This document shows, piece after piece, positions 19,410 to 29,558 of a DNA stretch of 64,000 bases (position 1 is its first letter; every line of letters starts with the position of its first letter). The DNA is taken from positions 215,936 to 279,935 of the forward strand of contig JACKBA010000005.1 of NCBI GenBank assembly GCA_020634815.1, read 5' to 3'. The notes under the pieces are model-generated. The model searched no databases. It was given only the letters and a program-made list of their open reading frames with translations, and was not told where the DNA came from. A program made the translations under genes and the position numbers. Source of the stretch: Caldilineaceae bacterium (GTDB lineage: Bacteria > Chloroflexota > Anaerolineae > Caldilineales > Caldilineaceae).

Positions 19410-20271
19410 GTGGAAATTCTCAAGATCTTTAGCAAAAAGTGGATACTGGTCACGATTCTGATCGCCCTGTCCATGGCGCTGTCTGTGGCTGGGCTTCTGG
19501 CAACTCGACCGCCTGGAGCAGAAGCGCACCTACAACACAACCATGGCCGAGCGCTGGCGCCAGGAACCCTTCGATCTAAACGCCGAGCAATTGCCCCAGA
19601 GTCTCGACAACCTGGAATTCCGGCGCATCACCGCTGATGGCTATTTCGACTACGCCAGCCAGATCATCCTCAAGAGCCAGATCTATTACGATGCGCCCGG
19701 CATCGCTCTTGTGACGCCATTTGTCTTTGCCGACGGCCGTGCTGTCTTGGTGGCCCGTGGCTGGGTGCCGGCCGATCAGGCATCGCCGCAGGCGATTGCG
19801 CAACTCGAGGAGCCGGCCGGGGCGCCGGTGCTGGGCCTGATCAAGCCGTCGCAGGCGCCGCCCAATGGCCAACCGTCGACGCCGCCCGCTACCCCGCAGA
19901 GCGAGTGGTTCCGCATCGACATCCCGGCGATCCAGGCGCAGATGCCCTACGCGCTGGAGCCGGCCTGGATTCAACAGTTGCCCGAGACCGGCCGGCCCAT
20001 TGACAAGTTGCCGATTCGCGAGGAACCCATGGCACTCGACGAAGGCAACCACATGAGCTATGCGGTTCAGTGGTTTTCGTTTGCCCTGATTGCGGGCTTC
20101 GGCTATATAATGTTTGTTCGATACCGTGAGCGGCTGGCTTCACGCCCGCAACTGGACAATGCCCAGGTGACCGAACCGGCCACGCAGGTGGACCCTGTTC
20201 TCACACAGGAGCAGGCGCCTACGTCCGAGGCAGCGGTGCAGAAGGAACTTGAACCACCGGTGCCGGTCTAG
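19410..20271 (+). CDS. SURF1-family oxidase assembly protein, one apparent extra base
   Basis: SURF1 proteins help insert haem a into subunit I. The N-terminus (GTG start) gives the first membrane helix KKWILVTILIALSMALSVAG. The family motif GFWQLDRLEQKR is then found in another frame. Removing one G from the GGG run at 19491-19493 joins them into 286 residues. Later family features are present: ARGWVPADQA, and the second helix near the C-terminus after DEGNHMSYAVQWFSFA. The tail is Glu/Pro/Gln-rich. It follows the FixH/YtkA-like gene by 3 bases and lies upstream of ctaB, as expected for an oxidase locus. Confidence 0.85.
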
Positions 20272-20323
20272 GGGGCAGGCGCCGGCGGCGGAAGGCCATA
20301 CAAACCCTGTATTCAAGGCGCTC

Positions 20324-20339
20324 CGGAACAACTGTTCCG
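20324..20339. promoter_or_regulatory. palindrome upstream of ctaB
   Basis: CGGAACA-AC-TGTTCCG has perfect 7-base arms and lies 36 bases before the ctaB ATG. It contains GAAC-N4-GTTC, the layout of Gram-positive LexA boxes, but ctaB is not a known SOS gene. It may be an operator for another regulator. Confidence 0.35.
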
Positions 20340-20375
20340 CAACGCGTTGAGTCATAGCCTGGTTAGCATATACGC

Positions 20376-21353
20376 ATGCTGAAAAGTACTTCGGTCGAAT
20401 CAAAAGTTGGGGTCGAGGCGGAACTGACACGCGAGCAGGCGCTTGTGCGTCTGGCGATCGGCGACTACGTCATGCTGACGAAGCCGCGCATCATCCTGCT
20501 CCTGCTCGTCATCACCTTTGTGCCCATGTTCCTGGCTGCGCCGGGGGCGCCGAGTGGTTGGCTCATCCTATGGACCATGGTGGGCGGCTTCCTGGCGGCC
20601 GGCGGTGCCAACGCCCTCAACCAGTATGTCGATCGCGACATAGACCATGTCATGGTGCGCACACGGCGGCGGCCCCTTCCCGGCGGACGCATGTCTCCCA
20701 CGCAGGTATTGATCTTTGGCATCGTGCTTGGGGCGCTCAGCTTTGCCGTCCTCTGGTGGCAGGCCAATCTTCTCTCGGCGCTGATTGCGCTCTTTGGTCT
20801 GCTCTTCTATGTGCTTGTCTATACGCTATTGCTCAAGCGCTCCAGCACGCAGAACATCGTTGTCGGCGGGCTGGCCGGTGCGGTGCCGCCGCTGGTCGGC
20901 TGGGCGGCCGCGGCCAACGAGATCTCGCTGTTGCCCGTGATCATGGTTGTCATCGTTTTCTACTGGACGCCGCCCCATTTCTGGGCGCTGGCCCTCATGC
21001 GGCAGAAGGAGTACCGCGCCGCCGGTGTGCCCATGCTGCCCGTCGTGGCCGGCGAGCGCGAGACGCACCGCCAGATTGTCATCTACAGCGTGCTGTTGCT
21101 TCTGATGAGTGTCTTGCCCGTCTTCCTGCGCCACCTGGGACCGGTCTATCTGGTGCTGGCGCTGCTGTTGAATGGCGTCTTCTTGTGGGAGGCCGTCGAT
21201 ATCTGGCGCAAGCCGACCAACGCCAACATCTGGCGTCTCTACAAGTACAGCTTGCTCTTCCTGGCGCTGCTCTTCCTCGCCATGGGCATCGACCACCTCT
21301 TCTACTCCGTCCCGGCGGATGTGATCGACTTCTCGCTGCGCCTGCCGTTTTGA
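20376..21353 (+). CDS. ctaB: protohaem IX farnesyltransferase (haem O synthase)
   Basis: The enzyme attaches a farnesyl chain to haem B to give haem O, the precursor of haem A for the oxidase encoded upstream. The 325-residue product is a UbiA-type prenyltransferase. Its two Asp-rich motifs are NQYVDRDIDHVM near residue 82 and the conserved RQKEYRAAGVPMLPVV near residue 208, with YWTPPHFWALA before it. About nine membrane helices are predicted. No haem A synthase (ctaA) is fused or adjacent, so that step must be encoded elsewhere. Confidence 0.95.
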   Translation: MLKSTSVESKVGVEAELTREQALVRLAIGDYVMLTKPRIILLLLVITFVPMFLAAPGAPSGWLILWTMVGGFLAAGGANALNQYVDRDIDHVMVRTRRRPLPGGRMSPTQVLIFGIVLGALSFAVLWWQANLLSALIALFGLLFYVLVYTLLLKRSSTQNIVVGGLAGAVPPLVGWAAAANEISLLPVIMVVIVFYWTPPHFWALALMRQKEYRAAGVPMLPVVAGERETHRQIVIYSVLLLLMSVLPVFLRHLGPVYLVLALLLNGVFLWEAVDIWRKPTNANIWRLYKYSLLFLALLFLAMGIDHLFYSVPADVIDFSLRLPF

Positions 21354-21356
21354 GTG

Positions 21357-21489
21357 ACAGAATGACAAGATGAGAGGATGACGAGGTGAGGGGATGAACG
21401 GGTTAATTGACAATTGACCGTTGACAATTAACCATTCGTCTTTCCTTACTGTGTCACCCCCTCATCTTTTCATCCTCTCATCCCCTCAC
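21357..21489. repeat. word-reiterating inverted repeat between convergent genes
   Basis: The left half reiterates GATGA/GAGGATGA/GGGGATGA words and the right half reiterates their complements (CCCCTCATC, CATCCTCTCATCCCC). In the middle AATTGACAATTGACCG faces GTTGACAATTAACC. The whole can fold as a long imperfect hairpin and probably ends both convergent transcripts. Related words occur at 46876-46926 and 58018-58132. Confidence 0.6.
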
Positions 21490-21842
21490 CGACCCACCCA
21501 CACCGGCTCCGGATGAATCTCCACCTCGGGCCGCGAGCCGGGGTCCGGCCGACCGCTGCCTTCGAGGCGGCTGATGGCGCGCACCGTCATGTCCTGGTCG
21601 CACAGGATCTGGCATGAGAGGCGCACGCCGGACAGGCCGCGCTCGGCCAGCTTGGCCTGCTCGGCCTCGGTTATGGCGGCAGGCTCACCCTCCACGAACT
21701 CGACGCGGCACGTGGTGCAGCGGCAGTTGCCCCCGCACGCATGGAGTTGATCCACCCCGGCCTCGTCGATCAAGGCCAGCACGAGGCGTTTGCCTTCCGG
21801 AACCGCGAAGGATCCGTAATTTTCCACTGTCAAAGTTGGCAT
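21486..21842 (-). CDS. 2Fe-2S ferredoxin
   Basis: This is a 118-residue electron carrier with one 2Fe-2S cluster. The ligands are Cys36, Cys42, Cys45 and Cys77, giving C-x5-C-x2-C spacing, which is that of adrenodoxin-type and related ferredoxins rather than plant photosynthetic ones (x4). A hydrophilic tail (SGRPDPGSRPEVEIHPEPV) follows the domain. The start at 21842 is chosen for its GGGGAAAAG site and the immediate beta strand TLTVENYG. It lies alone, divergent from the MFS gene. The partner reductase or oxygenase is not identified. Confidence 0.88.
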   Translation of the reverse strand: MPTLTVENYGSFAVPEGKRLVLALIDEAGVDQLHACGGNCRCTTCRVEFVEGEPAAITEAEQAKLAERGLSGVRLSCQILCDQDMTVRAISRLEGSGRPDPGSRPEVEIHPEPVWVGR

Positions 21843-21993
21843 AGCTTTTCCCCTATTGGTGTGGCGGTTTGATAAGGTTGGCGGAAAGACGCCGCCCCAA
21901 TCATTCATGTTTTGTCGGCCGGTGGTTGTATGATGGAACACATTTGGCGCCGAACGTGTGGAATTTCCACAGGCCAACAGCGTGGGGGGAGAG

Positions 21994-23331
21994 ATGGAAG
22001 AATCAATCGAACGCCGCGAGCCGCGTGGCATGACGGCGTTCACAATCATCTGGATCGGCCAGTTTCTCTCGCTGCTGGGCACGTCCATGACGCGCTTTGC
22101 GCTGACGATCTGGGCGTTCCAGGTGACGGGCGAGGCGACGGCGCTGGCGCTCGTCGGCTTCTTTTCCTTTGCGCCCGTCATCATCTTCAGCCCGATCGCC
22201 GGCGCCCTGGTCGATCGCTGGAATCGCAAGTTCGTCATGATCCTGAGCGATCTGGCGGCGGGGCTGTCGACCGTGGCCGTCCTGCTGCTCTATGCCACGG
22301 GCCGGCTGGAAATCTGGCATCTCTACGTGGCCGGTGCCTTTGCCGGTGCGTTCGAGTCGTTCCAGTTCCCGGCCTTCTCGGCCGCCATGAGCCTGCTCGT
22401 GCCCAAGGCCCAGTATGGCCGGGCGAACGGGCTGGTCTCGCTGGCTGACTCGACGACGACCATCGTTGCGCCCATTCTGGCCGGCATTCTGCTCGGCGTG
22501 GTCGGCATTGCCGGCATCATGGCCATCGACATCGTCACTTTCGTCGTCGCCGTGCTGGCCGTGTTGCTCGTCGCCGTGCCGCAGCCCGCGCGCAGCGCCG
22601 AAGGGCTGGCCGGCGTCGGCTCGCTGTGGAGCGAATCGCTCTACGGCTTTCGCTACATCTGGCGGCGCAAGAGCCTGCTCGGCGTGCAACTGACCTTTAC
22701 AATCAGCAACTTCTTCGGTTCCATCGGCATGATCCTGATTGCGCCCATGATCCTGGCGCGCACTGGCAACAACGAGCTGGTGCTGGGTACGGTGCAATCG
22801 GCCTTTGGCGTGGGCGGGCTGGTGGGCGGGTTGGTCATGACGGCGTGGGGCGGGCCGCGTCAGCGCGTGCAGGGCGTGTTGCTTGGCTTCATCGGCAGCA
22901 GCCTGCTCGGCCTGATTCCCATCGGGCTGGGGCAGACGGTGCTCGTCTGGTCGATTGCCGCGTTCTGCTTCATGTTCTTCCTGCCCATCACCAACGGCTC
23001 CAACCAGGCGCTGTGGCAGGCCAAGGTGGCGCCGGACGTACAGGGCCGCGTCTTTTCGGCGCGGCGGCTCATCGCCCAGGTGAGCGGACCGCTGGGCATA
23101 TTGCTGGCTGGCCCGCTGGCGGACCGCGTCTTTGAGCCGGCCATGCAAGGCGATACCTGGCTCAGCGCCGTGCTGGGGCCGATCTTCGGTACGGACGCCG
23201 GCGCGGGCATGGCGCTGCTCATTGTGATTGCCGGCGCGCTGGGCATCACGGCGGGCCTCGTCGGCTATGCGCTGCCCGTAGTGCGCACCGTCGACACGCG
23301 CCTGCCGGATCATGACGCCGTTGCTGTGTGA
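21994..23331 (+). CDS. MFS transporter (MefA/EntS-like)
   Basis: This 445-residue permease of the major facilitator superfamily has about 12 predicted membrane helices. Features of the macrolide-efflux/enterobactin-exporter branch include QFLSLLGTSMTRFALTIWAF in helix 1, the loop SPIAGALVDRWNRKFVMILS with the DR-NRK motif, and the mid-protein NGSNQALWQAKVAPDVQGRV. It probably exports a hydrophobic compound by proton exchange. The start at 21994 is preferred because GGGGGGAGAG precedes it; a GTG at 21958 is in frame. Substrate is unknown. Confidence 0.85.
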   Translation: MEESIERREPRGMTAFTIIWIGQFLSLLGTSMTRFALTIWAFQVTGEATALALVGFFSFAPVIIFSPIAGALVDRWNRKFVMILSDLAAGLSTVAVLLLYATGRLEIWHLYVAGAFAGAFESFQFPAFSAAMSLLVPKAQYGRANGLVSLADSTTTIVAPILAGILLGVVGIAGIMAIDIVTFVVAVLAVLLVAVPQPARSAEGLAGVGSLWSESLYGFRYIWRRKSLLGVQLTFTISNFFGSIGMILIAPMILARTGNNELVLGTVQSAFGVGGLVGGLVMTAWGGPRQRVQGVLLGFIGSSLLGLIPIGLGQTVLVWSIAAFCFMFFLPITNGSNQALWQAKVAPDVQGRVFSARRLIAQVSGPLGILLAGPLADRVFEPAMQGDTWLSAVLGPIFGTDAGAGMALLIVIAGALGITAGLVGYALPVVRTVDTRLPDHDAVAV

Positions 23332-23435
23332 AGCCGCTCGATTTTGGTGTACCGAACGGTCATCGCTTTTGCCAAGTTGGCGCCCGGCGGGTATGGTGGC
23401 GGTCGCGAAAATTCGATGTGGAGGACAGATCTGAA

Positions 23436-24440
23436 ATGACGATTGATACTTTGCCGGAAAAGCCACGCACACGAACAAAGCTCGGCGACTATGCCGGCGT
23501 CCTTCTTTCCGGTTTTGCCATGGGCAGCGCCGACGTGGTGCCGGGCGTCTCCGGCGGGACGATTGCCTTTATTCTGGGCATCTACGAGGAATTGATCGGC
23601 AGCATCCGCATGGTGGGGCAGCCGGTTTTCTGGCGAGCCTTGCTGCGCGGCGAGTGGCGCGCCGCCATGCGCCTGGTCAATGCCCTCTTCCTTGTCGTAT
23701 TGGGCGCGGGGATTGTCGGTGCCATCTTTCTCCTTGCTCCGGGCATCGAATGGATGCTGATCAACCAGCCGGTGCTCATCTGGAGTTTCTTCTTCGGGCT
23801 GGTCCTGGCGTCGATTGTCATCGTGTCGACGCGCATCCGTCGATGGTCGGCCAGCCGCTTCATCGCTCTGTTTCTGGGTACGGCGGTCGCCTATTGGGTC
23901 GTTGGCCTGGTGCCGGTGCAGACGCCGGATACGTGGTGGTTTCTCATGCTCAGCGGCGCCATCGCCATCTGCGCCATGATTCTGCCCGGCATCTCCGGCT
24001 CGTTCATCATGGTGTTGCTGGGCAAGTATCACTTCTTCATCAACGCCATCAACGAGCGCGACTTTGCCAGCCTGGCCTTTGCCGCCGTCGGCGCCGCCAT
24101 CGGCCTGGTGACCTTTGCCCAGGTGCTCTCCTGGCTCTTCCGTCGCTACCACGACATCACCGTTGCCACGCTTGCCGGCTTCATGATCGGCAGCCTGCGC
24201 GAGATCTGGCCGTGGAAAGAGACGCTGGAGTCGGTAGTTGACCCGGTCGGCGAGATCGTGCCGCTTGTCGATCGCAACATTCTGCCGGCGCTGATGGTGA
24301 ACGGCGCCTTCAACGCCGAGATCCCCCTGTCCGCCGGCGCGGCGCTGCTGGGCATCATCCTGGTGATTGGCATCGAGCGCATTGCTCAAATGCGTACGCG
24401 TGCGGCCGAGCCGCCGACCGACCAGCCGGCCGCCGCTTGA
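23436..24440 (+). CDS. DUF368-family membrane protein (PopT-type undecaprenyl-phosphate translocase family)
   Basis: This 334-residue polytopic protein has about nine helices. The family signature GSADVVPGVSGGTIAFILGIY lies near residues 30-50. A second copy of the fold motif, ILPGISGSFIMVLLGKY, lies near 190-206, showing the internal duplication of the family. DUF368 proteins were recently reported to return undecaprenyl phosphate to the inner face of the membrane for reuse in wall synthesis. The next gene is a DedA protein, the other family with that reported role. The start at 23436 is chosen for its GGAGGA site. Confidence 0.9.
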   Translation: MTIDTLPEKPRTRTKLGDYAGVLLSGFAMGSADVVPGVSGGTIAFILGIYEELIGSIRMVGQPVFWRALLRGEWRAAMRLVNALFLVVLGAGIVGAIFLLAPGIEWMLINQPVLIWSFFFGLVLASIVIVSTRIRRWSASRFIALFLGTAVAYWVVGLVPVQTPDTWWFLMLSGAIAICAMILPGISGSFIMVLLGKYHFFINAINERDFASLAFAAVGAAIGLVTFAQVLSWLFRRYHDITVATLAGFMIGSLREIWPWKETLESVVDPVGEIVPLVDRNILPALMVNGAFNAEIPLSAGAALLGIILVIGIERIAQMRTRAAEPPTDQPAAA

Positions 24441-24603
24441 TTGCGGTCCCATTGTAGAGTTTGATAGCCAGGTGAAAGCTGCCGGACTTGACGGGGCTTC
24501 CTGGCGAGGGGCATAATTGGACAGTGATTCACACGGTGCCGGGCTGATGTCAGGGTTGACGATTGTGTTGGCCGTGCCCCGGTGCCTATTCTTGGAGTAA
24601 CTG

Positions 24604-25290
24604 ATGGACTTTATTTCCACCTTGTTCGATATCTTTTTGCATATCGACGAATACTTGGGCGAGATCGTGCGCACCTTTGGCGCCTGGACCTACGTCATTC
24701 TCTTCCTGGTGATCTTCGCCGAGACGGGGCTGGTCGTGACGCCCTTCCTCCCGGGCGATTCGCTGCTCTTTGCCGCTGGGGCAATCGCAGCGCTCGTGCC
24801 GGATACCCTCAATATCTTTGTGCTGATTCTTGTCCTGAGTGCAGCCGCCATCCTGGGCGACACGGTCAACTACTGGATCGGCCACTGGGTTGGCCCAAAA
24901 GCCTTTAGCGGAAAAGTTCGCTTTCTCAAGAAACAGCATCTCGATCGAACGAATGCTTTCTACGAGAAGCACGGCGGCAAGACCATCATTCTGGCACGCT
25001 TTGTGCCTATCGTCCGCACCTTTGCGCCCTTCGTGGCCGGCGTCGGCGCCATGACCTACTCTAAGTTCATTGTCTACAATGTGGTGGGCGGTATCGCCTG
25101 GGTGCTGATCTTCACGTTGCTGGGCTACTTCTTCGGAAACGTTCCCTTTGTCCAGCACAACTTCGAGTACGTGATCATCGCTATCGTCCTGATCTCTGTG
25201 CTGCCCGCCGTGTGGGAGTTCATCGCCGAGAAGACGCGCGCACGCAACGAACTGCCGGCCGCGACGGCGCCCGAAGAGTCGGCCGATTGA
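24604..25290 (+). CDS. DedA-family membrane protein
   Basis: This is a 228-residue inner-membrane protein. The conserved ETGLVVTPFLPGDSLLF (about 41-57) and the signature ARFVPIVRTFAPFVAGVGAM (about 131-150) with its essential Arg residues are present. DedA proteins are lipid scramblases or flippases, and some recycle undecaprenyl phosphate. The gene lies 163 bases after DUF368 on the same strand, so the two may be coexpressed. A terminator follows. Confidence 0.92.
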   Translation: MDFISTLFDIFLHIDEYLGEIVRTFGAWTYVILFLVIFAETGLVVTPFLPGDSLLFAAGAIAALVPDTLNIFVLILVLSAAAILGDTVNYWIGHWVGPKAFSGKVRFLKKQHLDRTNAFYEKHGGKTIILARFVPIVRTFAPFVAGVGAMTYSKFIVYNVVGGIAWVLIFTLLGYFFGNVPFVQHNFEYVIIAIVLISVLPAVWEFIAEKTRARNELPAATAPEESAD

Positions 25291-25321
25291 TGGGGTGAGG
25301 TTGTAGAGGTAGGAGATGCAG

Positions 25322-25351
25322 AGAGCGGCGCCGCATGGCGTCGCTCTTTTT
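25322..25351 (+). terminator. terminator after the DedA gene
   Basis: The stem AGAGCGGCGCC / GGCGTCGCTCT (one mismatch) is followed by TTTTTG. Confidence 0.8.
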
Positions 25352-25353
25352 GT

Positions 25354-26712
25354 TCACTCCGCTTCGACCCAGACGAAGATGAGGTCGTTGACGTTGGTCT
25401 GCGTCGGCCCGCTGACGAGCAGGTCGCCCGTGGCGCGCAGGGTCGGGTAGGCGTCGTGGCGTCGCAGCATGGCGCCGGCATCCAGGCCGGACGCCTCGCC
25501 CAGCCTGACCGTGGCGCCGTCAACCAGCCCACCGGCGCTGTCCGTCGGCCCGTCGCTGCCGTCGGTGGCTAGCGAGGCGATCGTGATCCGTTCGCTGCCG
25601 GCAATGCCCAGCGCGGCCGCCAGCGCCAGCTCCTGGTTGCGGCCGCCCGTGCCCGGTGCGCTGCCCAGCGTCACCGTCGTCTCGCCGCCGAGGATCAGGC
25701 AGGCCGGCGCCGGCGCCGGCTGCCCGCTGGCGACCACCTCGCGTGCCAGCGCCACGGCCAGCTTCGCCACCTCGCGCGCCTCGCCCTCCACGTAGGTGGT
25801 GAGCAGCAGCGCGTGGTAGCCGAGTTCCTGCGCGCGCCGGCACGCGGCCAGCGCCGCCACCCGGTTGTCGCCCACGATCTGCGTCGTGGCGCGGTCGAAG
25901 ATCGGGTTGCCTGCCTTCGGCGTGTCGGGCACTTCGCCGCGCACGCCGGCGCGCACGCGCGCCATCACCGCCGCGGGCAGCGCCTCCGCCAGCGCGTACT
26001 TCTCGACGACCGCCCACGCATCCGCCCAGGTGCTGCTGTCCGGTACGGTGGGGCCGCTGGCGATGACGTCGAGCGGGCTGCCCACGACGTCGCTCAGCAC
26101 CAGCGTGACCAGCGCGGCCGGGCTGGCCGCGCGGGCAAGCTGCCCGCCCTTGACCCGGCTCATGTGCTTGCGCAGACAGTTGATCTCGTTGATGGTGGCG
26201 CCACACGCCAGCAATGAATCGGTCATCGCTTGCAAGTCGGCGAGCGAGATACCGGCCGTCGCCTCCAGCAACGCCGATCCCCCGCCGGAGATGAGTGCCA
26301 GCACCAGGTCGTCGGCGCCCGCGCTCGCCGCCAGGTCGAGCACGCGCGCGCCGGCCGCAACGCCCGCTTCATCCGGAATCGGGTGGCTCGCCTCGACGAT
26401 CTCGATGCGCGCGGTCGGCGCACAATGTCCCTGTTTGACCACCACCAGCCCGGCGGCAATCGCATCGCCCAGCACATCCTCGACGGCACGTGCCATGGGT
26501 GCGCCGGCCTTGCCCGCACCGATGACGACGATCCGCCGCAACTTGTTGAGCGCAAACGCGCGCTCGCCGGCCCACAAGGTTCCGTCGGTGACGCGCAGAT
26601 GCGCCCGCACCGCCGCGTACGGATCGACTGCGTCCAGCGCCGCCTGCATGATCTCCAGGTACCGGCGCCGTGCCATCGGGTTACGGGTGAGAATACTGGG
26701 CTCGAATGCCAT
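25354..26712 (-). CDS. glycerate 2-kinase (MOFRL family)
   Basis: The enzyme phosphorylates D-glycerate to 2-phosphoglycerate. The 452-residue product has the N-terminal GckA-type domain with VVIGAGKAGAPMA (about 62-74), LALISGGGSALLE (about 138-150) and the Lys-containing NEINCLRKHMSRVKGGQLA. The C-terminal MOFRL domain has TDGSDGPTDSAGG. An AAGGAG site 9 bases before the ATG fixes the start. It lies 49 bases downstream of the sugar phosphorylase gene on the same strand. That suggests that the phosphorylase releases glycerate and this kinase feeds it into glycolysis. Confidence 0.92.
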   Translation of the reverse strand: MAFEPSILTRNPMARRRYLEIMQAALDAVDPYAAVRAHLRVTDGTLWAGERAFALNKLRRIVVIGAGKAGAPMARAVEDVLGDAIAAGLVVVKQGHCAPTARIEIVEASHPIPDEAGVAAGARVLDLAASAGADDLVLALISGGGSALLEATAGISLADLQAMTDSLLACGATINEINCLRKHMSRVKGGQLARAASPAALVTLVLSDVVGSPLDVIASGPTVPDSSTWADAWAVVEKYALAEALPAAVMARVRAGVRGEVPDTPKAGNPIFDRATTQIVGDNRVAALAACRRAQELGYHALLLTTYVEGEAREVAKLAVALAREVVASGQPAPAPACLILGGETTVTLGSAPGTGGRNQELALAAALGIAGSERITIASLATDGSDGPTDSAGGLVDGATVRLGEASGLDAGAMLRRHDAYPTLRATGDLLVSGPTQTNVNDLIFVWVEAE

Positions 26713-26761
26713 AAATGAGGCTCCTTTTGCCTCGGCAATAGCCGGTGAAGGGAGTGAGCGT

Positions 26762-28498
<1,737 letters not shown>

Positions 28499-28651
28499 CT
28501 CTTCTCCTTTCTGTTCGTGGGTTTCCAGTTGCGCTTCGGTGTACCGGTCAATTCCCGGCACGCGTCCCGGCAATCGTCGGCCCGGCGTTTGTGCGAAGTG
28601 GTTCTATTCTAGCAGAAAGTGCGGAGATGAACGAGTAGCCCAGATTGGAAC

Positions 28652-28689
28652 CCCTGGCTTGCACCGCCGCGCAGCACCGCAAGCCAGGG
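28652..28689. other. hairpin between znuB and the phosphorylase gene
   Basis: An 11-bp perfect stem (CCCTGGCTTGC / GCAAGCCAGGG) with a 16-base loop lies 20 bases past the znuB stop. It lacks a T run on the minus strand, so it is either a weak terminator or a 3' end stabiliser. Confidence 0.5.
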
Positions 28690-28709
28690 ACATATCGGTT
28701 CCGTATCGC

Positions 28710-29558
28710 TCAGTCGACGTGGACGTGTGCCAGCCGCCGGCCCGCCTGGTGGCGCAACCCGCTGACAATGAGGGCGAAGACGAAAAATGTCGATTGCAGC
28801 AGGACGATCGTGGCGCCGCTGGCAATGTCGACGTAGAAGCTCACGTACATGCCCAGCGCGCCGCAGAGGACGCCGATCGTCACGGCGTAGAGCATCATAC
28901 GGTCAAAGCTGTCCGTCAGCAGCCGCGCCGTGATGGCCGGGATGACCAGCGCCGCCGCAATCAGCGTCACGCCCAGCACCTGCATGGACGCGATGATGGC
29001 GGCCGCCAGCGCCAGCGCAAAGAGCGTGTCGATCCACTGCGTGCGCACGCCATAGACCTGAGCCACCTCGGCGTCGAAGGTGGTGAAGAGCAGTTGCTTG
29101 TAGGCGACGAGGATGACCGCTGCCACGAGTACGGTAATGCCTGCCACCACGGCGACCTCATCCCACGTCACGCCGAGAATGTTGCCGAAGAGCGCGGCAT
29201 CGAAGGACTGCGTGAAGCGCCGGTAGCGGCTGATGAGCGCCACGCCCACGGCAAAGCTCGCCGTCGTGATGACGCCGATCGCGGCGTCGGCGCCGATGCG
29301 CGTGCGCCGTGCCGTCTGGTTGATCAGCACCGCGGTCAGGAACCCCCACAGCCCGGCGCCCAGGTAGAAGTTCCACTGCATGACAAAGGAGACGACCGCG
29401 CCGCCAAAGATGGCGTGCGAGAGGCCGTGGCCGATGTAGCTCATGCCACGCAGGACGATGTAGACGCCCAGCAGCCCGCACAGCGCGCCGGCCAGCATCG
29501 CCACCGCAATGCCGGTGCGAAAGAACTCGTACTGGAAGGGTTCAACCAGCCACTGCAT
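28710..29558 (-). CDS. znuB: metal ABC transporter permease (ZnuB-like)
   Basis: This 282-residue integral membrane subunit of the ABC-3 family imports zinc or manganese. About eight helices are predicted. Family segments include LRGMSYIGHGLSHAIFGG near residue 36 and VLGVTLIAAALVIPAITARLL near residue 195. It overlaps the end of the ATPase gene by 17 bases, the usual coupling in these operons. The operon order is binding protein, ATPase, permease. Confidence 0.93.
   Translation of the reverse strand: MQWLVEPFQYEFFRTGIAVAMLAGALCGLLGVYIVLRGMSYIGHGLSHAIFGGAVVSFVMQWNFYLGAGLWGFLTAVLINQTARRTRIGADAAIGVITTASFAVGVALISRYRRFTQSFDAALFGNILGVTWDEVAVVAGITVLVAAVILVAYKQLLFTTFDAEVAQVYGVRTQWIDTLFALALAAAIIASMQVLGVTLIAAALVIPAITARLLTDSFDRMMLYAVTIGVLCGALGMYVSFYVDIASGATIVLLQSTFFVFALIVSGLRHQAGRRLAHVHVD

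Noticed and set aside
22003..23478. A 491-codon frame opposite the MFS gene
   Set aside because: Polar, Gln/Arg/His-rich, no domain; shadow of a clear transporter gene.
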